This document shows positions 39,678-48,498 of a stretch of DNA of 64,000 bases, piece after piece; the stretch's first letter is position 1; the number at the start of each line of letters is the position of its first letter. This stretch comes from Pseudomonas sp. Os17 (GTDB lineage Bacteria; Pseudomonadota; Gammaproteobacteria; Pseudomonadales; Pseudomonadaceae): NCBI RefSeq assembly GCF_001547895.1, contig NZ_AP014627.1, forward strand, positions 5,830,001 through 5,894,000. The letters are read 5' to 3'. Below the pieces are notes generated by a model. The model was not told the origin of the DNA and did not search any database. It worked only from the letters and a program-made list of their open reading frames with translations. The translations under genes were made by a program, and so were the position numbers.

Positions 39678-42608
39678 ATGAAGCCTCGCATGACCAAAGG
39701 ATTGATTCGCGCTCTTTGCGCCTTGTTGACCGCTCTCGCCCTTTACAGTCTGCTGGGCTTTCTGATTCTGCCGGGCATCGCCTTGCGGGTGGCCAATCAG
39801 CAACTGGCCAACTACGCCACGACCCCGGCCCATATCCAACGCATCGAACTCAACCCCTTCAGCCTGGAGCTGACCGTCTGGGGCCTGAACATCGGCGAGC
39901 CGGGCAAGGAGCAGGTGGCCTTCGAACGCCTCTACGCCAACCTGCAACTGGACAGCCTGTGGACCCGCGCACTGCATCTGGCAGATGTCGAGCTGGACCA
40001 GCCCAAGACCGAAATCCTCTTTGACAAGGACGGCAAGCTCAACCTCCTGGCTCTGTTCAAGCTGCCCGCCAGCGAGCCGACCCCGAGCGATCCCAACGCC
40101 AAACCGTTTCCGGTGCGCATCGAGCGCATCAAGCTGGCCGGCGGCTACCTGCACTTTCGGGACCTGCGCCCCAGCGAACCCATCGAGTTCATCTACAACA
40201 AGCTCGATTTCGAACTGAAGAACCTCAGCACCCTGCCAGACGACAGCGCCGACATGACCCTGGTCGCCACTGGGCCCGAAGGCGGACAGATCGACTGGCG
40301 CGGCAACTTCAGCGTCATCCCGCTGACGTCCCAAGGCACCCTGAAGGTCAGCGACGGCAAGATGAAAGCCTGGTGGCCCTACGTGCGCGACGCAGTGCCA
40401 CTGGTCCTCGAAGACGGGGTGGTCAACCTCAGTACCCATTACACATTCAGCCTGGCCAAGGAAACAGAGCTGCTGCTGGACAACACGTCCATCAGTGTCG
40501 CGCCCTTCGCCATCAAGGCTCCGGATGGACGGCCACTGGCGCGCCTGGAGCGGCTGGAGGTGAGCGAAACCACCGTGGACCTGGCCAAGCAGCAGGTGAT
40601 CGTCGGCAAGATCCGCAGCCAGAAGCTGGAAACCTGGGCCGCCCTTGAAGCCGATGGCCAGCTCGACTGGCAGAAACTGTTTGCCAGCCAACCCGCCAAG
40701 CCGGCGCCCAAGCCACAACCGGCCGCCGCCGATTCCCCCAAGGATCCTGCACCAGCCGGCAAGCCCTGGCAGGTGCTGCTCAAGGACGTAGAGCTGCGCA
40801 ATTACCAAGTGCACCTGGCCGACCGCAAGGCCAAGCCGGCCGTGGCCCTGGATGTGGGCCCACTGAACCTCGACCTGAAGAACTTCGACAGCCTCAACCA
40901 GTCGCCTTTCAGCCTCAAGCTCGATACCGGCCTGGGCAAGCAAGGCAAGGTCACCGCCAGCGGCGAGGTCAATCTCAACCCCATCACCGCCAAGCTCAAG
41001 GTGCAGACCAAGGACATCGACCTGCGGATCGCCCAGTCCTACATCAGCCCCTTCATTCGCCTGGAATTGCGGAGCGGCATGCTTGGCAGCGACCTGGCCG
41101 TGGACCTGAAGAAAGTCGAGCCGCTGACTTTCAGCATCACCGGCCGCGCCGAAGTGGACCAACTGCACACCCTGGACACCCTCAAGACCCGCGACTTCGT
41201 CAAGTGGAAGCAGGTGGTGGTCGAAGGCCTGAACTATCAGCACGGTGACAGCCTGAGCATCAGCCGGGTCAACCTGATGCAGCCCTATGCGCGCTTCATC
41301 ATCAACGATGACCGCACCACCAATATCGACGACCTGCTGATTCCACAACCGGCAGGCGCGGGCGGAAAACCCTCGGGCAAATCCGCCCCCGGCTCCAGCA
41401 AGCCGCTGGGCATCCACATTGGTGAAATCGCCATCAATGACGGTTCGGCCAACTTCGCCGACCTAAGCCTGACGCCCAACTTCGCCACTGCCATCCAGCA
41501 ACTCAACGGGCATGTCGGCACCATCGACAGCCGGCAGGCCAAACCGGCGGAAGTCGACGTCAAGGGCAAGGTCGACCGCTACGCGCCAGTGACCATCAAG
41601 GGCAGCGTCAACCCGTTCGATCCAATGGCCGCCCTGGATATCGCCACCAGTTTCAAACGGGTGGAGTTGACCACCCTGACCCCCTACTCCGGCAAGTTCG
41701 CGGGCTTCCGCATTCGCAAGGGCCGGCTCAACCTCGACCTGCACTACATGATCACCAAGGGCCAGCTCAAGGCCGAGAACAAGCTGGTGGTCGAGCAGTT
41801 GCAGTTGGGCGAGAAGGTCGACAGCCCGGATGCCGTGGACCTGCCGATCCGCCTGGCCGTAGCCTTGCTCAAGGACACCGACGGCAAGATCTCCATCGAA
41901 TTGCCGATCTCCGGCGACTTGAACAACCCGCAGTTCAGCGTCATGCCGATCGTCTGGCAGACCTTGCGCAATCTGGTGCTGCGCGCGGCCGAAGCGCCCT
42001 TTAAGTTCATCGGCGGCCTGATCTCCGGTGGCGGTTCGGAAGACTTGAGCAACGTTTCCTTCGCACCCGGTTCCAGCGAGCTGAGCAAAGAGTCGGAATC
42101 GGCCCTGACCACCCTGGCCAAGGCCCTCAAGGAACGTCCGACCCTGCGCCTGGAAATCGAAGGCACCAGCGCCCAGAGCAGCGACGGTCCATTGATCGCC
42201 GAGCAGCGCCTGGAGCGGGAATACCAGTACAACTACTACAAGATCCTCCAGCGCCGCGGCGACAAGGTTCCGGCCCAGGCGTCCCTGCTGCAGGTTCCCG
42301 AAGGCGAGAAGGCACCGTTGCTGGAAGGCATCTACCGTACCCGCCTGAAGCAGCAGCCTCCGGCGGAATGGGCGCAGCTCAGCCGCGACGAACGCAGCGC
42401 CAAGCTGCGTGAAGGCCTGATCAAGTTCTGGAGCGGCAGCGACGTTCTGCTGCGCCAGCTGGGCCAGGAACGAGCCAGCAGCATCAAGGACTTCCTGGTG
42501 GACAAGGGCCAGTTGGCCGACGACCGCGTTTACTTCATCGATGCCAACCTGGGCCAGGCCGAGAGCGACGGCAAGGTGATCACGCCGCTGCATCTGGACA
42601 GCGAATAA
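39678..42608 (+). CDS. DUF748 (AsmA-like) envelope protein
   Basis: A 976-residue protein with one N-terminal membrane helix (about 10-33) and a large periplasmic part built of beta-rich DUF748 repeats. The segment ALHLADVELDQPKTEILFD and repeated blocks near 260 and 590 fit AsmA/TamB-like lipid-transfer folds. The C-terminus has an OmpA-like segment (SFAPGSSELSKESESALTTL) that may bind peptidoglycan. Role in envelope biogenesis or lipid transport is inferred from the fold; no substrate is known. Confidence 0.85.
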   Translation: MKPRMTKGLIRALCALLTALALYSLLGFLILPGIALRVANQQLANYATTPAHIQRIELNPFSLELTVWGLNIGEPGKEQVAFERLYANLQLDSLWTRALHLADVELDQPKTEILFDKDGKLNLLALFKLPASEPTPSDPNAKPFPVRIERIKLAGGYLHFRDLRPSEPIEFIYNKLDFELKNLSTLPDDSADMTLVATGPEGGQIDWRGNFSVIPLTSQGTLKVSDGKMKAWWPYVRDAVPLVLEDGVVNLSTHYTFSLAKETELLLDNTSISVAPFAIKAPDGRPLARLERLEVSETTVDLAKQQVIVGKIRSQKLETWAALEADGQLDWQKLFASQPAKPAPKPQPAAADSPKDPAPAGKPWQVLLKDVELRNYQVHLADRKAKPAVALDVGPLNLDLKNFDSLNQSPFSLKLDTGLGKQGKVTASGEVNLNPITAKLKVQTKDIDLRIAQSYISPFIRLELRSGMLGSDLAVDLKKVEPLTFSITGRAEVDQLHTLDTLKTRDFVKWKQVVVEGLNYQHGDSLSISRVNLMQPYARFIINDDRTTNIDDLLIPQPAGAGGKPSGKSAPGSSKPLGIHIGEIAINDGSANFADLSLTPNFATAIQQLNGHVGTIDSRQAKPAEVDVKGKVDRYAPVTIKGSVNPFDPMAALDIATSFKRVELTTLTPYSGKFAGFRIRKGRLNLDLHYMITKGQLKAENKLVVEQLQLGEKVDSPDAVDLPIRLAVALLKDTDGKISIELPISGDLNNPQFSVMPIVWQTLRNLVLRAAEAPFKFIGGLISGGGSEDLSNVSFAPGSSELSKESESALTTLAKALKERPTLRLEIEGTSAQSSDGPLIAEQRLEREYQYNYYKILQRRGDKVPAQASLLQVPEGEKAPLLEGIYRTRLKQQPPAEWAQLSRDERSAKLREGLIKFWSGSDVLLRQLGQERASSIKDFLVDKGQLADDRVYFIDANLGQAESDGKVITPLHLDSE

Positions 42609-42657
42609 ACTGCGCCCGGCGACGCCGTCGGGTCCACAACAAGCCCCCCACAATAGA

Positions 42658-42688
42658 ACAGGCCCCGACACGCAGTGCCGGGGCCTGT
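42658..42688. terminator. hairpin between the DUF748 and BON genes
   Basis: ACAGGCCCCG (42658-42667) pairs with CGGGGCCTGT (42679-42688), with partial pairing inside. It lies after both convergent genes and may end both transcripts; a second small hairpin (GATCACA/TTGTGATC) follows near 42692. Confidence 0.55.
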
Positions 42689-42797
42689 AATGATCACATC
42701 CTTGTGATCTTCCGCATGAACTCATGAAAGAAGCGGCAGCCGTACCATTGGGCCCGTCTGCCGCTTCCTCTCCCTGTCCAGGCGAGAAGCTGGAGTC

Positions 42798-43154
42798 TTA
42801 CTCGGCTTTCAGGCCGTCAGCGGAGACTGCCTTGACGCCTTTGATTTTCTTGGTGATTGCCACGGCAGTGGCCTTCTGCGCTTCGGTGATCGCGACGGTG
42901 GACGACAGCGACACCACGCCCTTGTTGGTTTCGACCTTGATGTCGGTGCCAGGAATGCCTTTCTCGGTAACCAGATCGCTTTTCACTTTGGTGGTGATCC
43001 AGGTATCGGAAGTCGCCTCTTTGGCCTTGGTCACTTCACCGGCAGCCACAACCATGGGCGACTGGGTGCCTTGAGTAGTCTGCGCAAAAGCTGCGTTAGC
43101 CATGGTCAGGGTCAGAGCGGTAGCAGTTGCAGCAGCGATAGCAAACTTCTTCAT
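42798..43154 (-). CDS. BON-domain periplasmic protein (OsmY-like)
   Basis: A 118-residue exported protein. Residues 1-24 are a Sec signal (MKKFAIAAATATALTLTMANAAFA). One BON domain follows (about 48-115: TWITTKVKSDLVTEKGIPG, VSLSSTVA), a fold thought to bind phospholipid or membrane. OsmY-type proteins respond to osmotic stress. AGGAG lies seven bases before the ATG. Upstream is a sigma-54 promoter with two repeated elements, unusual for this family, so expression is probably under an enhancer-binding regulator. Confidence 0.88.
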   Translation of the reverse strand: MKKFAIAAATATALTLTMANAAFAQTTQGTQSPMVVAAGEVTKAKEATSDTWITTKVKSDLVTEKGIPGTDIKVETNKGVVSLSSTVAITEAQKATAVAITKKIKGVKAVSADGLKAE

Positions 43155-43219
43155 ACGAATAACTCCTGTTCTTTTAGAAAGCCTGCTCCGAGTCCTGGCA
43201 GCAGGGTTACTGGGGATGT

Positions 43220-43236
43220 TGCAGGTGCTGTGCCAA
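43220..43236 (-). promoter_or_regulatory. sigma-54 promoter of the BON gene
   Basis: The minus strand reads TTGGCACAGCACCTGCA, with GG and GC ten bases apart. It differs from the crcZ promoter core at only two positions. Transcription would start near 43208, about 55 nt before the ATG. Confidence 0.75.
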
Positions 43237-43298
43237 GTCTGAAGACCATAATTATTCGTTATAAAACAATAACTTAAAGAAAATCCAAAAAATCGGCA

Positions 43299-43342
43299 GC
43301 ATGCAAAATGCACGACGGCTCGACAATCTGCATGCAAGTTGC
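43299..43342 (-). repeat. tandem direct repeats upstream of the BON sigma-54 promoter
   Basis: GCATGCAAAATGC (43299-43311) and GCATGCAAGTTGC (43330-43342) differ at two of 13 positions and are 31 bp apart, close to three helical turns. They lie about 90 to 135 bp upstream of the predicted start, the usual place of enhancer sites. Confidence 0.6.
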
Positions 43343-43395
43343 GGTTTTTTCCCGGAGCAATCCGAGCGGCCCGCGCCGAAACGCCAGGTCAGGCT

Positions 43396-43812
43396 TCAAG
43401 CGTCCTGCGCCATGCAGCCCTTGGGCGCATAATCGGCCTCCACCGTGGTGCTGCAAGTCCATCCGGAAGCTGCGGAGCGGGTCAGCAGCAGGGTCTTGTT
43501 CAGCACCGCTCCCGGCGCATTGAGGATGGTGCAGCCAATGCTCCCTTCACCGGAGGCCGCTGTGCCACCGACGCTCACCCGGCAGTTGGAGGTCTGGGCC
43601 GAGCCTCCAATCAAGGCCAGGGTCGGGTCGGTCCCCTGGTTCAGCAGGTCCTCGACATTCACCTTGAGCGCCGAGACCTCGGCTAACGCGGCAATTACCT
43701 TGGCCCGGGCCTGATACTGGGCGTACAGCGGCATCGCCACCATGGCGAGAACGCCAATGATGGCCACCACCACCAGTAATTCGATCAGGGTAAAAGCGGA
43801 TTGATGTTTCAT
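43396..43812 (-). CDS. pilA: Type IV major pilin-like protein
   Basis: A 138-residue prepilin. The short leader MKHQSA is followed by FTLIELLVVVAIIGVLAM, the N-methylated hydrophobic helix with Glu5. Unusually the residue before the cleavage site is Ala, not Gly. The C-terminal part has four cysteines, the last two (WTCS and KGCMAQ) framing a disulfide loop like the pilin D-region. AGGAGG precedes the ATG at 43812. It is divergent from pilC and has a sigma-54 promoter, as pilA has in P. aeruginosa. Confidence 0.88.
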   Translation of the reverse strand: MKHQSAFTLIELLVVVAIIGVLAMVAMPLYAQYQARAKVIAALAEVSALKVNVEDLLNQGTDPTLALIGGSAQTSNCRVSVGGTAASGEGSIGCTILNAPGAVLNKTLLLTRSAASGWTCSTTVEADYAPKGCMAQDA

Positions 43813-43861
43813 GGATGTGCCTCCTGGCAATGATGCTCTGTGGATCGTCAGCAAGACTTGA

Positions 43862-43878
43862 AGCATTCCCTGTGCCAG
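43862..43878 (-). promoter_or_regulatory. sigma-54 promoter of pilA
   Basis: The minus strand reads CTGGCACAGGGAATGCT; GG and GC are ten bases apart. Start would be near 43850, about 38 nt before the pilA ATG. P. aeruginosa pilA is likewise RpoN-dependent through PilS/PilR. Confidence 0.7.
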
Positions 43879-43950
43879 GGCCCGACCCACGGAATCCGCG
43901 GCCTGCAGAGGTGATAGCCCTTGGCCTTGAGCGCAAGAAGTCGCACAAAC

Positions 43951-43987
43951 TGACAAATTTCGTCAGCTCGTGACCCTGTCCGACAGG
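43951..43987. promoter_or_regulatory. candidate PilR binding region
   Basis: The inverted repeats TGACAAATTTCGTCA (43951-43965) and CCTGTCCGACAGG (43975-43987) contain several TGTC/GACA units, the core of PilR sites known in P. aeruginosa. They lie about 100-137 bp upstream of the predicted pilA start. Confidence 0.5.
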
Positions 43988-44133
43988 CACCCGGCAGCTA
44001 GGCTTCAACAGGTGCCGCCGGCCGGAGCGTCCCAACCGCGTTTGCGCCCAGACCACATCCGCGGTCGCGGATCATCGATCAGCCGTTCGATGACCCTCCT
44101 GACCAGACTCCTCCACTGCCCAAGGATCGAAGC

Positions 44134-45351
44134 ATGGCGGCAAAAGCTCCCACGACGAGTGTCTATCTCTGGCACGGCATCGACGGCCAGGGCCAGGTGA
44201 TGCACGGCGAACTGAGCGCTGCCAACCCGGGACTGATCAGGGCCCGGTTGCGCAAGCAGGGCATCACCCCGACCCGGGTGCGCCGCAAGCCAAGGGCCTG
44301 GCCTCGACTGGGCCAAGGGATCAGCCCCCGGGAGATCGCCCTGTTCACTCGCCAACTGGCCACGTTGATGCAGGCCGGGGTGCCGCTGCTGCAGGCCTTC
44401 GACATCATTGCCGAAGGCTTTGAACAGCCCCTGATGCGCCAGCTGCTGGCCAGCCTCAAGCGCGAAATCGAGGCCGGTTCCAGCCTGGCGAGCGCACTGC
44501 GCCGGCATCCACGCCACTTTGATGCGCTGTACTGCAACCTGGTGGATGCCGGCGAGCAGGCCGGGGCCCTGGACACGCTGCTGGAACGTGTCGCGACCCA
44601 CAAGGAAAAGAGCGAAAACCTCAAGACCCGGGTAAAGCAAGCCATGGTCTATCCGCTGGCGGTGATCGGCGTGGCAGTCGTCGTCAGCAGCATCCTGTTG
44701 CTCAAAGTGGTTCCCCAGTTCCAGAGCCTGTTCGCCGGGTTCGACGCCGAGTTGCCGCCGCTCACTCAATGGGTGATCAACCTCTCCCAGGTGCTCCAGC
44801 GCCACGGCGGACTCTTGCTCGCCGCCAGCCTGCTGGTCGGTGTCGGCCTGATCCAGGCCTATCGACGCTCGGCACGCCTGCGGGACACGGTGGATGTGGG
44901 GCTGCTGCGCTTGCCCCTGGCCGGCCCCTTGCTGCAAAAATCCGCCGTGGCGCGCTATGCCCGAACCCTGGCGACCACCTTCGCTGCCGGGGTGCCCCTG
45001 GTGCAGGCTCTGGACTCGGTGGCCGGAACCAGTGGCAATCGGGTCTTCAAGCAAGCGGTGGAGCGCATTCGCCAACAGGTGGCCAGCGGCATGCAATTGC
45101 ACTTTGCCATGCGCGCCAGCGGGGTCTTCCCCGGCATGGCGGTCCAGATGACCGCCATCGGTGAAGAGTCCGGAACCCTGGACCACTTGCTGGAAAAGGT
45201 CGCGACCCACTATGAAGTCGAGGTGGACCACCTGGTGGACAGCCTGACCCGTCTCATGGAGCCGTTGATCATAGTGCTTCTGGGCAGTATCGTCGGCGCC
45301 CTGGTGGTGGCCATGTACCTGCCTGTCTTTCAACTCGGTACAGCGATCTGA
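44134..45351 (+). CDS. pilC: PilC, type IV pilus inner-membrane platform protein
   Basis: A 405-residue GspF-family protein with two repeats of the T2SSF domain (about 70-195 and 275-397), each ending in membrane helices. It anchors the assembly motor. Motifs include ALFTRQLATLMQAGVPLLQAF and MTAIGEESGTLDHLLEKVA. It begins the pilC-pilD-coaE-yacG run. In P. aeruginosa pilB lies between pilA and pilC, but only about 320 bp separate them here and no pilB fragment is visible. Confidence 0.94.
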   Translation: MAAKAPTTSVYLWHGIDGQGQVMHGELSAANPGLIRARLRKQGITPTRVRRKPRAWPRLGQGISPREIALFTRQLATLMQAGVPLLQAFDIIAEGFEQPLMRQLLASLKREIEAGSSLASALRRHPRHFDALYCNLVDAGEQAGALDTLLERVATHKEKSENLKTRVKQAMVYPLAVIGVAVVVSSILLLKVVPQFQSLFAGFDAELPPLTQWVINLSQVLQRHGGLLLAASLLVGVGLIQAYRRSARLRDTVDVGLLRLPLAGPLLQKSAVARYARTLATTFAAGVPLVQALDSVAGTSGNRVFKQAVERIRQQVASGMQLHFAMRASGVFPGMAVQMTAIGEESGTLDHLLEKVATHYEVEVDHLVDSLTRLMEPLIIVLLGSIVGALVVAMYLPVFQLGTAI

Positions 45352-45353
45352 AC

Positions 45354-46226
45354 ATGTCCTTGACTGAAGTCCTGACCCTCTACCCCCTGGCTTTCGTGTT
45401 GGCCGCCCTGATACTGGGGCTGCTGGTCGGCAGCTTCCTCAATGTGCTGGTGTGGCGCCTGCCGAAGATGCTCGAGCGCGACTGGCGCGCCCAGGCCCAC
45501 GAAGTGCTGGGGCTGCCCCCGGAGCCGGCAGGGGCGCCCTATAACCTGCTGCTGCCCCATTCCCAGTGTCCGCATTGCACACAGCCAATCCGCCCCTGGG
45601 AGAACATTCCCCTGCTCAGCTATCTGTGCCTGCGGGGCCGTTGCCGCCATTGCAAGGCCGCCATCAGCCCCCGCTACCCGCTGACCGAGCTGGCCTGCGG
45701 GTTGATCTCGGCCTTCGTTGCCTGGCACTTCGGCTTCGGCTGGCAGGCGGGCCTGTTGCTGATCCTCAGCTGGGGGCTGATCGCCATGAGTCTGATCGAT
45801 GCCGATCACCAACTGCTGCCCGACGTACTGGTGTTGCCGTTGCTGTGGCTGGGACTGATCGCCAACAGCTTCGGGCTGCTGGTCAGCCTGGGCGATGCCC
45901 TGTGGGGGGCGGTACTCGGCTACCTGAGCCTGTGGTCGGTGTTCTGGCTGTTCAAGCTGCTGACCGGCAAGGACGGCATGGGGCACGGCGACTTCAAGCT
46001 GCTGGCGATGCTGGGAGCCTGGGGCGGGTGGCAGGTGCTGCCGCTGACCCTGCTCCTCTCCTCACTGGTGGGCGCCATCATCGGCACCCTCATGCTGCGC
46101 CTGAACCGGGCCAAAACCTCGACGCCGATCCCCTTTGGCCCTTTTCTGGCCATTGCCGGCTGGATTGCCTTGCTCTGGGGTGGTCAAATGACCGACTTCT
46201 ATCTGCAGGCTGTCGGCTTCCAATGA
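45354..46226 (+). CDS. pilD: PilD, prepilin peptidase / N-methyltransferase
   Basis: A 290-residue integral membrane aspartic protease that cuts prepilin leaders and methylates the new N-terminus; it also serves type II secretion pseudopilins. The cytoplasmic zinc motif has CPHC near 73 and CRHC near 98, and the catalytic Asp residues lie in [11 protein letters not shown] and [10 protein letters not shown]. It starts 2 bp after pilC and overlaps coaE by four bases. Confidence 0.96.
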   Translation: MSLTEVLTLYPLAFVLAALILGLLVGSFLNVLVWRLPKMLERDWRAQAHEVLGLPPEPAGAPYNLLLPHSQCPHCTQPIRPWENIPLLSYLCLRGRCRHCKAAISPRYPLTELACGLISAFVAWHFGFGWQAGLLLILSWGLIAMSLIDADHQLLPDVLVLPLLWLGLIANSFGLLVSLGDALWGAVLGYLSLWSVFWLFKLLTGKDGMGHGDFKLLAMLGAWGGWQVLPLTLLLSSLVGAIIGTLMLRLNRAKTSTPIPFGPFLAIAGWIALLWGGQMTDFYLQAVGFQ

Positions 46227-46846
46227 CTCGCTCCCCTCACACACCCTGGACTCTTGGCCTGACCGGCGGCATCGGCAGTGGCAAAAGCGCTGCCGCCCAG
46301 CATTTCATCGACCTGGGCGTGCATGTGATCGATGCCGATCACGCCGCACGCTGGGTGGTGGAACCCGGGCGCCCGGCCCTGGAACAGATTGCCCGCCACT
46401 TTGGCCAGGGCGTGCTACAGGCCGATGGCCAACTGGATCGCGCCGCGTTGCGCACGTTGATCTTCGAGATCCCCGAGCAACGGCGCTGGCTGGAAGCGCT
46501 GCTGCATCCGCTGATCGCCGAGGAGATTGCCAAGCATCTGGCCCGCGCCGAATCGCCCTATGCGATTCTGGTGTCACCGCTGTTGATCGAGTCGGGCCAG
46601 TCACGGATGACCCAGCGGATCCTGGTGATCGATGTGCCGCAACAGTTGCAGATTGAACGCACCCTGCAACGGGACCGGACCAGCGAACAGCAGGTCCGGG
46701 CGATTCTCCAGGCCCAGGCCAGCCGGGAGGAGCGCCTGCGTCACGCCGACGATGTACTGGTCAACGACCGCGACCAGGCCTGGTTGCGCAGCGAAGTCGA
46801 GCGCCTGCATCACTTTTACTTAACTTTGCGTGGAGGCCAGTCATGA
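46223..46846 (+). CDS. coaE: Dephospho-CoA kinase
   Basis: A 207-residue P-loop kinase for the last step of CoA synthesis. Walker [10 protein letters not shown] is near 15-23 and the substrate motif is [12 protein letters not shown]. It overlaps pilD (ATGA) and yacG (ATGA), so pilD, coaE and yacG are tightly coupled. It completes the pathway that panB and panC begin elsewhere in the window. Confidence 0.95.
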   Translation: MTRSPHTPWTLGLTGGIGSGKSAAAQHFIDLGVHVIDADHAARWVVEPGRPALEQIARHFGQGVLQADGQLDRAALRTLIFEIPEQRRWLEALLHPLIAEEIAKHLARAESPYAILVSPLLIESGQSRMTQRILVIDVPQQLQIERTLQRDRTSEQQVRAILQAQASREERLRHADDVLVNDRDQAWLRSEVERLHHFYLTLRGGQS

Positions 46847-47046
46847 GCCAACCCCTGACCGTCGAATGCCCAACCTGTGGCGCCCCCGTGGAATGGACCG
46901 CGGCCAACACCAATCGGCCATTCTGTTCCGACCGTTGCAAACTGATTGACCTGGGGGCCTGGGCCGCCGAGGAACACAAGATTCCGGTGAGCCCGGATGC
47001 CGAGGACGAACTGTTCTCGGAAGAACTGCCGCCCCGCGCACACTGA
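46843..47046 (+). CDS. yacG: DNA gyrase inhibitor YacG
   Basis: A 67-residue zinc-binding protein with four cysteines in the pattern CPTCG (near 9-13) and FCSDRC (near 27-32). E. coli YacG blocks gyrase by binding GyrB. It follows coaE with a four-base overlap, the usual arrangement. Confidence 0.94.
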   Translation: MSQPLTVECPTCGAPVEWTAANTNRPFCSDRCKLIDLGAWAAEEHKIPVSPDAEDELFSEELPPRAH

Positions 47047-47065
47047 GTGCTCAAGCCGACGCCGG

Positions 47066-47281
47066 TCAGGGCCGCATGAAACTGTAGTCCTGATCGTCGT
47101 CGAGGTTCTCCGCGAGGAACTGCAGTTCGTCTGCCAGATCCTCGATGCTGCGCACGCTCTTGCTCTGCTGCACCACCGCGCTGAGCAGCGCCCGCAGGCT
47201 CAAGCCCGGTTCAAACCCTTCCTGCTGGGCGCTGTGCAGGCTGTCGCGCACTTCCTGCCGGGCCCACTGATAGACACTCAT
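47066..47281 (-). CDS. Small conserved hypothetical protein
   Basis: A 71-residue acidic, helical protein (MSVYQWARQEVRDSLHSAQQ, ending DDDQDYSFMRP) with no recognised domain, signal or membrane segment. AGGAGT lies six bases before the ATG at 47281. It is 63 bp downstream of the CbiM-like gene on the same strand and convergent with yacG. Conserved pseudomonad genes of this size sit at this place in P. aeruginosa. Function unknown. Confidence 0.6.
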   Translation of the reverse strand: MSVYQWARQEVRDSLHSAQQEGFEPGLSLRALLSAVVQQSKSVRSIEDLADELQFLAENLDDDQDYSFMRP

Positions 47282-47344
47282 GACCGCACTCCTGGGATTT
47301 TTGCCGAGCATGCAGCGGGGCCCCAGGCTCGGCGTTGATATGGA

Positions 47345-48034
47345 TCAAGAGCGCGGATCCTCGTCTTTCCAGGGCGCCGAGAGGTAGCGGGTGCGATTGA
47401 AGGTTTCCAGCCATTCCGGGCAAAACACCACCAGGGCACTGATCACCATGCCGTTGATGAACGCCTCGGGAAAGATGATCAGCCACAGGTAACCGACGAA
47501 ATCCTCCAGCCACTCGGGCATGGCGAAACGCTCGTCGAACCACAAAAGCCCCAGCGCGCAGAGCAGGCACAGCAGCGCCGACAAGGCCGCGGCAAAGAAG
47601 CCCGAACAAAAGATATAGACGAAGGGGTTGCGCGGCTGGGCCCGTTCCACCAGCCAAGCGCAGGCTTCCGTAACCGCCACCGGCAGCAGGATCAACAAGA
47701 CCCCGTTGACCCCCAATGCCGCCAGATCCTGGCGGCCCAGGGCCAGCAGCCCCAGTTGCGCGATCAAGCCCCCCACGATCGCCAATGGCCAATCCAGCAG
47801 CAGGGTCACCGCGGTCATGCCGATGAAGTGATAGGACACGCCGGTGTCGAAGTCCCGACGCACCAGCCACAGCAGAAACAGGGCAAATACCGTACCGAAC
47901 AACAGATGCTGACGGCGGCTGTCGGTGAACAGCTCGACCCACGGCGCTCGCAACACCGCCCAGGCCAGCACCGGGACATACAGGAGCCACCCGATGCTCA
48001 GGCTTTCCGGCGACAGCAGCGCCGCGCTGATCAT
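47345..48034 (-). CDS. CbiM-like energy-coupling factor transporter permease, orphan
   Basis: A 229-residue membrane protein with about seven hydrophobic segments, related to CbiM/ECF S-component proteins for cobalt or nickel import (HFIGMTAVTLLLDWPLAIVGG, IIFPEAFINGMVISALVVF). No ATPase (CbiO) or CbiQ partner is near. Its ATG overlaps the stop of the preceding thioredoxin-like gene by four bases, so the two proteins are coupled. The substrate is unknown; metal transport is a family-based guess. Confidence 0.7.
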   Translation of the reverse strand: MISAALLSPESLSIGWLLYVPVLAWAVLRAPWVELFTDSRRQHLLFGTVFALFLLWLVRRDFDTGVSYHFIGMTAVTLLLDWPLAIVGGLIAQLGLLALGRQDLAALGVNGVLLILLPVAVTEACAWLVERAQPRNPFVYIFCSGFFAAALSALLCLLCALGLLWFDERFAMPEWLEDFVGYLWLIIFPEAFINGMVISALVVFCPEWLETFNRTRYLSAPWKDEDPRS

Positions 48035-48498
48035 GGCTGGATGTTCTCCAGCGCTGCCTTCAATTGCTCGACCGTGTCGAACTCGTGCCGGGACACCAGT
48101 TGGCCATCCTGCAATTGCAGCCACAGGACCTTGTCCTCGGCAGCGGGGTAACGCGAGGCCACGCGCCCTTCCCGATCGAGCATCACCCGGTAGGGATAAT
48201 CACGCATGGCAGGGACCGCGAACATCTTGGCGATCAGCGCCGGCATGCGCTGGATATCCGCGACAAACACCCCATGACGCGCCTGCAGATAATCCTTGGG
48301 CTTGTCCTTGAGCGCGCCGTTCACCACCTTGGCCGCATCCATACCGCGAGCCACCAGCAGGAACCGCGCCTGGGAGTCGAGGCTGTAGGCTTGATCGAAT
48401 TGATCCAGCAAGGTCCAGGGGGCCAGACGCTCACCGATTTCCAGGGCCTGGGCCCACAGAGGCAACAGGCTCAGCAACAGAATTGACCAGGGTTTCAC
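48031..48498 (-). CDS. Exported thioredoxin-fold-like protein, function unknown
   Basis: A 155-residue protein with a Sec signal (MKPWSILLLSLLPLWAQA). The mature part (LEIGERLAPWTLLDQFDQAYSLDSQARFLL, later PYRVMLDREGRVASRYPA) has the pattern of peroxiredoxin/thioredoxin-like folds such as YtfJ, but no active-site cysteines are present at all. A redox role is therefore unlikely. It overlaps the CbiM-like permease gene. Confidence 0.65.
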   Translation of the reverse strand: MKPWSILLLSLLPLWAQALEIGERLAPWTLLDQFDQAYSLDSQARFLLVARGMDAAKVVNGALKDKPKDYLQARHGVFVADIQRMPALIAKMFAVPAMRDYPYRVMLDREGRVASRYPAAEDKVLWLQLQDGQLVSRHEFDTVEQLKAALENIQP

